Source: Flavobacterium zhairuonense (lineage in GTDB: Bacteria; Bacteroidota; Bacteroidia; Flavobacteriales; Flavobacteriaceae). Taken from it: 64,000 nt of DNA. Shown piece by piece: positions 60,410 to 64,000 of the stretch. Numbering within the stretch: the stretch's first letter is position 1; every line of letters starts with the position of its first letter. The stretch lies in the NCBI RefSeq assembly GCF_004352915.1, contig NZ_SJSY01000069.1, positions 174,756-238,755 on the forward strand, read 5' to 3'. The translations under genes and the position numbers were made by a program. The notes beneath the pieces were generated by a model. The model was given only the letters and a program-made list of their open reading frames with translations, had not been told where the DNA came from and ran no database searches.

Positions 60410-61099
60410 TTATTTTAGGCTCTCTTCAAACAACGTAATGTCAATCGCATTTTTTACATCGTAATCACCAATTTTAGTACGGCGTAAAACTGTTAAATGC
60501 GAACCGGAATTCATTGCTTTTCCAAAATCGTAAGCTAGAGAACGAATGTAGGTTCCTTTTGAGCAAACAACTCTAAAATCTATTTCTGGTAGTTCAATTC
60601 TAGTAATTTCAAATTCGTGAATTGTAGTTTTTCTGCTTTCAATTTCTATAGATTCTCCTGCACGAGCGTGTTCGTACAAGCGAACGCCATCTTTTTTGAT
60701 TGCCGAGAAAATAGGTGGTTTTTGATCAATCTCACCTAAAAATTGTTTTACAGTTTCATGAATCAAGGCTTCATTGATATGATCTGTTGGGAAAGTCTGA
60801 TCGATTTCGGTTTCTAAATCGTATGATGGAGTAGTGGCTCCAATATAAAATGTTCCCGTATATTCTTTTGCCTGGCCTTGAAGTTCAGAAATCTTTTTAG
60901 TGAATTTTCCTGTACAAATTAATAAAAGTCCAGTCGCTAAAGGATCTAAAGTTCCTGCGTGACCAATTTTGAACTTTTTAGGAAGTCCAACTTTATTAAT
61001 TAAAAGGTATTTTAATTTATTGACAGCTTGAAACGAACTCCATTTTAATGGTTTGTCAATCAATAAAACTTGTCCGTTTAAATATTCTTCAGGTGTCAT
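60410..61099 (-). CDS. truB: tRNA pseudouridine(55) synthase
   Basis: 229 residues. DKPLKWSSFQAVNKLK and KIGHAGTLDPLATGLL (catalytic Asp) are TruB signatures; KGTYIRSLAYDFG in the C-terminal part is also typical. Lacks the long C-terminal PUA domain of E. coli TruB. Overlaps the uppP stop (TAATG), so the two are coupled. Confidence 0.96.
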   Translation of the reverse strand: MTPEEYLNGQVLLIDKPLKWSSFQAVNKLKYLLINKVGLPKKFKIGHAGTLDPLATGLLLICTGKFTKKISELQGQAKEYTGTFYIGATTPSYDLETEIDQTFPTDHINEALIHETVKQFLGEIDQKPPIFSAIKKDGVRLYEHARAGESIEIESRKTTIHEFEITRIELPEIDFRVVCSKGTYIRSLAYDFGKAMNSGSHLTVLRRTKIGDYDVKNAIDITLFEESLK

Positions 61100-61896
61100 T
61101 ATATAATCGTAAGCGGGTGAATGAAAAAGTGAATTATCAATAAGGCAATTCCAGCAAGGATTCGGTAATAACCAAAAACTTTGAATCCGTTTTTAGTCAA
61201 GAATCCGATGAAAGTTTTGATTGCTAAAAGTGCTACAGCAAAAGCAACAATGTTTCCTATAACTAACATGTTTACTTGGTCATGAGACAATTCAAATCCT
61301 GCTTTGTAGTAATCATAACATTTTTTTGCAGTTGCACCCAACATAGTTGGAACCGCTAAGAAAAACGAAAATTCAGCAGCTGAAGTTCTAGTTAATTTTT
61401 GAGACATACCTCCAACGATACTTGCGCCGCTTCGTGAAACTCCAGGAATCATAGCCAGACATTGGAATAATCCAATTTTCAGTGCTTTTGCATAAGTGAT
61501 TTCAGTTGAAACTTCTGGATCATTTGGCTTGTTGAACCATTCGTCAACTTTCAATAAAATAATTCCTCCCAATAAAAGTGAGACTGCAACTGTTACTGGG
61601 TTTTCTAGCAATCCATCAATAAAATCGCTTAATAATAATCCTAAAACAACTGCAGGGATAAAAGCGACTAAAAGTTTAAAGTAAAAATCAAGTGTTTGAA
61701 AGAATCGTTTGAAATACAAAACGACTACTGAAAGTATCGCGCCAAGCTGAATCACAATAGTAAAAAGTTTGGTGAAATCTTCGTGTGCGATTCCAAAAAA
61801 AGAGGAAGCAATAATCATGTGGCCTGTAGAAGAAACAGGCAAAAATTCTGTGATTCCTTCAATAATAGCAAGAACGATAGCTTGTAATGTATTCAT
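61099..61896 (-). CDS. uppP: undecaprenyl-diphosphatase
   Basis: 265 residues, about eight membrane helices. [16 protein letters not shown] and [14 protein letters not shown] are the two active-site motifs of the BacA/UppP family. Recycles the undecaprenyl carrier for peptidoglycan, on the outer face of the inner membrane. Confidence 0.97.
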   Translation of the reverse strand: MNTLQAIVLAIIEGITEFLPVSSTGHMIIASSFFGIAHEDFTKLFTIVIQLGAILSVVVLYFKRFFQTLDFYFKLLVAFIPAVVLGLLLSDFIDGLLENPVTVAVSLLLGGIILLKVDEWFNKPNDPEVSTEITYAKALKIGLFQCLAMIPGVSRSGASIVGGMSQKLTRTSAAEFSFFLAVPTMLGATAKKCYDYYKAGFELSHDQVNMLVIGNIVAFAVALLAIKTFIGFLTKNGFKVFGYYRILAGIALLIIHFFIHPLTII

Positions 61897-61932
61897 TTAG
61901 AATTTTAGATTTTAGATTTCAGATTTTAGATT
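61897..61932. repeat. heptamer repeats before uppP
   Basis: TTTTAGA/TTTAGAT units in 7-bp period between uppP and the DUF3098 gene. Confidence 0.75.
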
Positions 61933-61978
61933 GTTTCTTTCGCTACGCTCAGAAAATTAAAATCTTTAAGTCTATAAA

Positions 61979-62230
61979 TTATTTAGATTTTTTGAAAATA
62001 GAATAAATCGTGATCCCAAAACCGATTAAAACCGTTGTTGGCGCTAAACGGATACGTCTAAAACTGAAAATATCTTCGTTGAAAACATTTGGATCCGTGC
62101 TTCCTCCGCCAGACATTAGGATAAAGCCTAATGCAATAACAGCGATTCCAATCAATAAAATTTTGTAGTTAATGCTGTCAAAAAGGAATTCGTGGTTATC
62201 TTGTTTTTCTTCTTTAATATTGTTTTTCAT
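61979..62230 (-). CDS. DUF3098 membrane protein
   Basis: 83 residues, two membrane helices (ILLIGIAVIALGFILM; TTVLIGFGITIYSIF) around a loop with DPNVFNEDIFSFRRIRLAP, the family hallmark. It lies between ftsX and uppP, its constant neighbours in Bacteroidota. Role unknown, perhaps in envelope biogenesis. Confidence 0.88.
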   Translation of the reverse strand: MKNNIKEEKQDNHEFLFDSINYKILLIGIAVIALGFILMSGGGSTDPNVFNEDIFSFRRIRLAPTTVLIGFGITIYSIFKKSK

Positions 62231-62284
62231 CTTTTTTGTTTTTTTAGTCTATACATCCCAGGGTTTTGGATGACGGAGTTTTTT

Positions 62285-62316
62285 AATCTAAAATCTAAAG
62301 TCTACAATCTAAAATT
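62285..62316. repeat. heptamer repeats after ftsX
   Basis: ATCTAAA, ATCTAAA, GTCTACA, ATCTAAA follow one another between the DUF3098 start and the ftsX stop. Confidence 0.75.
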
Positions 62317-63190
62317 AGTAAAGATCGTCAGTTCTTAAATTCAAGAAACGCTGTGTGGCAAAATGCGTGCTTACCCAAGTAATCAAAACTCCAAATCCGA
62401 AAACAGCGATTAAAACCAATCCGATTAATGCTTTGTCTTCTAAAATTCCTAAACCAGGGAAATTCGTTTCTACATAAATTAATAGTGCAATCAATGCAAT
62501 AATTGCTAAAATGGCACCCAACATTCCTAATTTTACACTACGCATTACAAAAGGTTTACGAATAAAGGCTTTTGTAGCGCCCACCATTTGCATGGTTTTG
62601 ATAATAAAACGATTCGAATGTATAGAGAGACGTAGTGAGCTGTTGATTAATAAAACTGCAATTACAGCAAGGAAACCGCTGATAATTAAAATCCACATAC
62701 TTACTTTTTTGATGTTGTCATTTACAAGATTTATCAATTGTTTGTCATAAACAATATCTTCGATCATTGTATTTTGACGCAATTTGCTTTCAATTTTAGA
62801 AATGCTGTCTCTTTCAACATAATCAGCTTTTAAGTGAATGTCATACGAGTTCAATAATGGATTTTCGCCTAAGAAAGTAAGGAAATCTTCTCCAATAATA
62901 TCAGTATGTTCTTTTGCTGCTTTTTCTTTGGTTACATAAACAAAAGATTTTGCAAAAGGCGCTCTTTTTAGTTCGGTATTAAACGCTTTGATAACGCTGT
63001 CATTTGCTTCATTTTTGAAGAAAACCGTCATCGCAATTTTTTCTTTAAAATCGTTGGCTAGTTTTCTTGAATTAATAATAAATAATCCTAGTACTCCTAA
63101 AAGGAATAAAACCAAGAATACACTTAATACTACCGAAAAATAAGAGGAAATTAACCTGCGTTTTTGAAATTTATCAAAGTTAGAACTCAT
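62315..63190 (-). CDS. ftsX: cell division protein FtsX
   Basis: 291 residues with four membrane helices: one near 20-42, then the extracytoplasmic loop (about 45-165), then three (from about 170). FITWV and QTVGATKAFIRKPF-like blocks (here QMVGATKAFIRKPF) are typical of FtsX/MacB permeases. With FtsE it controls septal peptidoglycan hydrolases. The ftsE gene is not in the window. Confidence 0.92.
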   Translation of the reverse strand: MSSNFDKFQKRRLISSYFSVVLSVFLVLFLLGVLGLFIINSRKLANDFKEKIAMTVFFKNEANDSVIKAFNTELKRAPFAKSFVYVTKEKAAKEHTDIIGEDFLTFLGENPLLNSYDIHLKADYVERDSISKIESKLRQNTMIEDIVYDKQLINLVNDNIKKVSMWILIISGFLAVIAVLLINSSLRLSIHSNRFIIKTMQMVGATKAFIRKPFVMRSVKLGMLGAILAIIALIALLIYVETNFPGLGILEDKALIGLVLIAVFGFGVLITWVSTHFATQRFLNLRTDDLY

Positions 63191-63495
63191 AGTTTGCTTA
63201 ATTATGTGGTAAAAATAATAAAGTATTTCTTTATTTAAAGTTATTAACGAACTTTTATACTATAAAAGTACAATTAGATATTGAATAAAAAAGATGTTTA
63301 ACTGCAAAGTGCGCTAAGTTTTAAGCAAAGTTTCTAAATAAAGTTGTTTTAATCTCGCAAAGTCGCAGAGTCGCAAAGTTTTTTTTCAATCAATATTAAA
63401 ACTTTGCGACTCTGCGACTTTGCGAGCAAAAAAATAACGTAGCGTTTCAGCGCCCAAAAAAGAAAAAAAACTTAGCAACTTAGAATCTCAGAACC
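63191..63495. repeat. gene-free stretch with a 29-bp perfect inverted repeat
   Basis: 63354-63382 and 63398-63426 are exact inverted repeats around 15 bp, built of CGCAAAGT/CGCAGAGT units of 8 bp. No gene seen. Confidence 0.85.
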
Positions 63496-64000
63496 TTAGT
63501 TGACTTTATAAACTTCTATACTTTTCAGCCAGTAAACATGTCTTGGTCCCGTTCTGATATCGTTTTTGCAAATTGCAATCATTTCGCCGTTTTTAACCGG
63601 TTTTCCGTTTTCTTCAAAAAGAATAAAAGCATTATCTCCTGTTGGATTATTGAAAATTTCAGCCCAAGAATAAGTTGCTTTGTAATCATCTGAAGCTCTT
63701 GCAACAATATAAAAATTTCGGTCTTTATGATCTTCTTGTTTGATTTTTGCTTTTTCTAAAATGTCTTTCAAAAGAACACCTTTACAAGCTTTAACTTCTC
63801 GTTTGATTTCGCCGTTTTTCCCCGTGATTTTTAAATTGTCAATTGTAACAACTTTCATTTTTTTAAGAGAATCAACTGTTAGTTGCAACGGAAATTCAAC
63901 CTCGCCTTTTACTTCAATATGATGATTTACTAATTTTAAACTGTCTTTTGACGTAAGCGTTTCGTGTTCATGTTTTTTGGTTTCAGAAGTTTTTTCAGTT
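63496..64000 (-). CDS. molybdopterin-oxidoreductase-like domain protein, 5' end outside window
   Basis: The frame is open through the right edge (no stop up to base 64,000), so the N-terminus is missing; 167 residues are visible. A His/Lys/Thr-rich stretch (HEHETLTSKD) precedes a domain with GEVEFPLQLTVDSLKKM, CKGVLLKDILEKA and SDDYKATYSWAEIFN, as in the small sulfite-oxidase-type molybdopterin domain. No catalytic cofactor Cys beyond one or two is seen, so the role may be non-enzymatic. Confidence 0.62.
   Translation of the reverse strand, partial: TEKTSETKKHEHETLTSKDSLKLVNHHIEVKGEVEFPLQLTVDSLKKMKVVTIDNLKITGKNGEIKREVKACKGVLLKDILEKAKIKQEDHKDRNFYIVARASDDYKATYSWAEIFNNPTGDNAFILFEENGKPVKNGEMIAICKNDIRTGPRHVYWLKSIEVYKVN

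Overview
The window looks like a chromosome segment of a Flavobacterium-type member of the Bacteroidota. It is AT-rich, and its promoters fit the Bacteroidota pattern TAnnTTTG rather than the E. coli pattern. The housekeeping gene sets (rpmF-fabH-accB-accC, ftsX-DUF3098-uppP-truB, pyrH-frr, rpoN-asnS) and families such as DUF5686 and CarboxypepD_reg-like outer-membrane proteins are typical of this phylum. All assignments were made by reading the sequence; no database search was run.

Region 1 (1-11,653) is an accessory defence-like island, visibly AT-richer than the rest. It holds the 3' part of a giant DUF3883 protein. Next comes a tight three-gene operon with its own promoter: a DNA cytosine-5 methyltransferase, a protein with two GHKL ATPase modules (an N-terminal MutL/MORC-like one and a C-terminal histidine-kinase one), and a response regulator whose C-terminal helical domain carries an R-x4-H motif like that of HEPN ribonucleases. 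Convergent to it is an Mrr-like restriction endonuclease, followed by two unrecognised genes. The island ends at the 3' half of a CAT-anticodon tRNA followed at once by a terminator, which looks like an attachment-site boundary. I propose the methyltransferase, kinase and HEPN-type regulator as the candidate undescribed system: phosphorelay control of a putative RNase tied to DNA modification.

Region 2 (11,830-17,772) is core metabolism: riboflavin synthase, pdxA, DUF177-rpmF, fabH, accB and accC. A perfect 10-3-10 palindrome lies just before fabH.

Region 3 (17,849-23,962) holds six tandem paralogous secreted PepSY-like proteins, an NtrC-type sigma-54 activator and a hybrid histidine kinase with HPt domain. 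A palindrome with a third half-site lies upstream of the paralogue array. Sigma-54 itself (rpoN) is encoded at 45,079-46,539.

Region 4 (24,143-44,793) is mixed: an S9 peptidase, an FAD oxidoreductase-mtgA-lpxR operon, tRNA-Ala(GGC), queD, lpxH, a seven-haem lipoprotein, recJ, rsmI, tdk and several small membrane proteins. Region 5 (45,079-64,000) carries rpoN, asnS, an RND exporter, a LytS/LytTR two-component pair, a cation antiporter, a DUF5686 protein, frr, pyrH, truB, uppP and ftsX, and ends in a partial gene.

The intergenic spaces are unusually rich in interspersed repeats: 7-bp-period tandem repeats at many loci, several families of long hairpins, and an element whose two copies keep the same 11-bp stem and 5-nt loop while the stem sequence changes by compensatory substitution.
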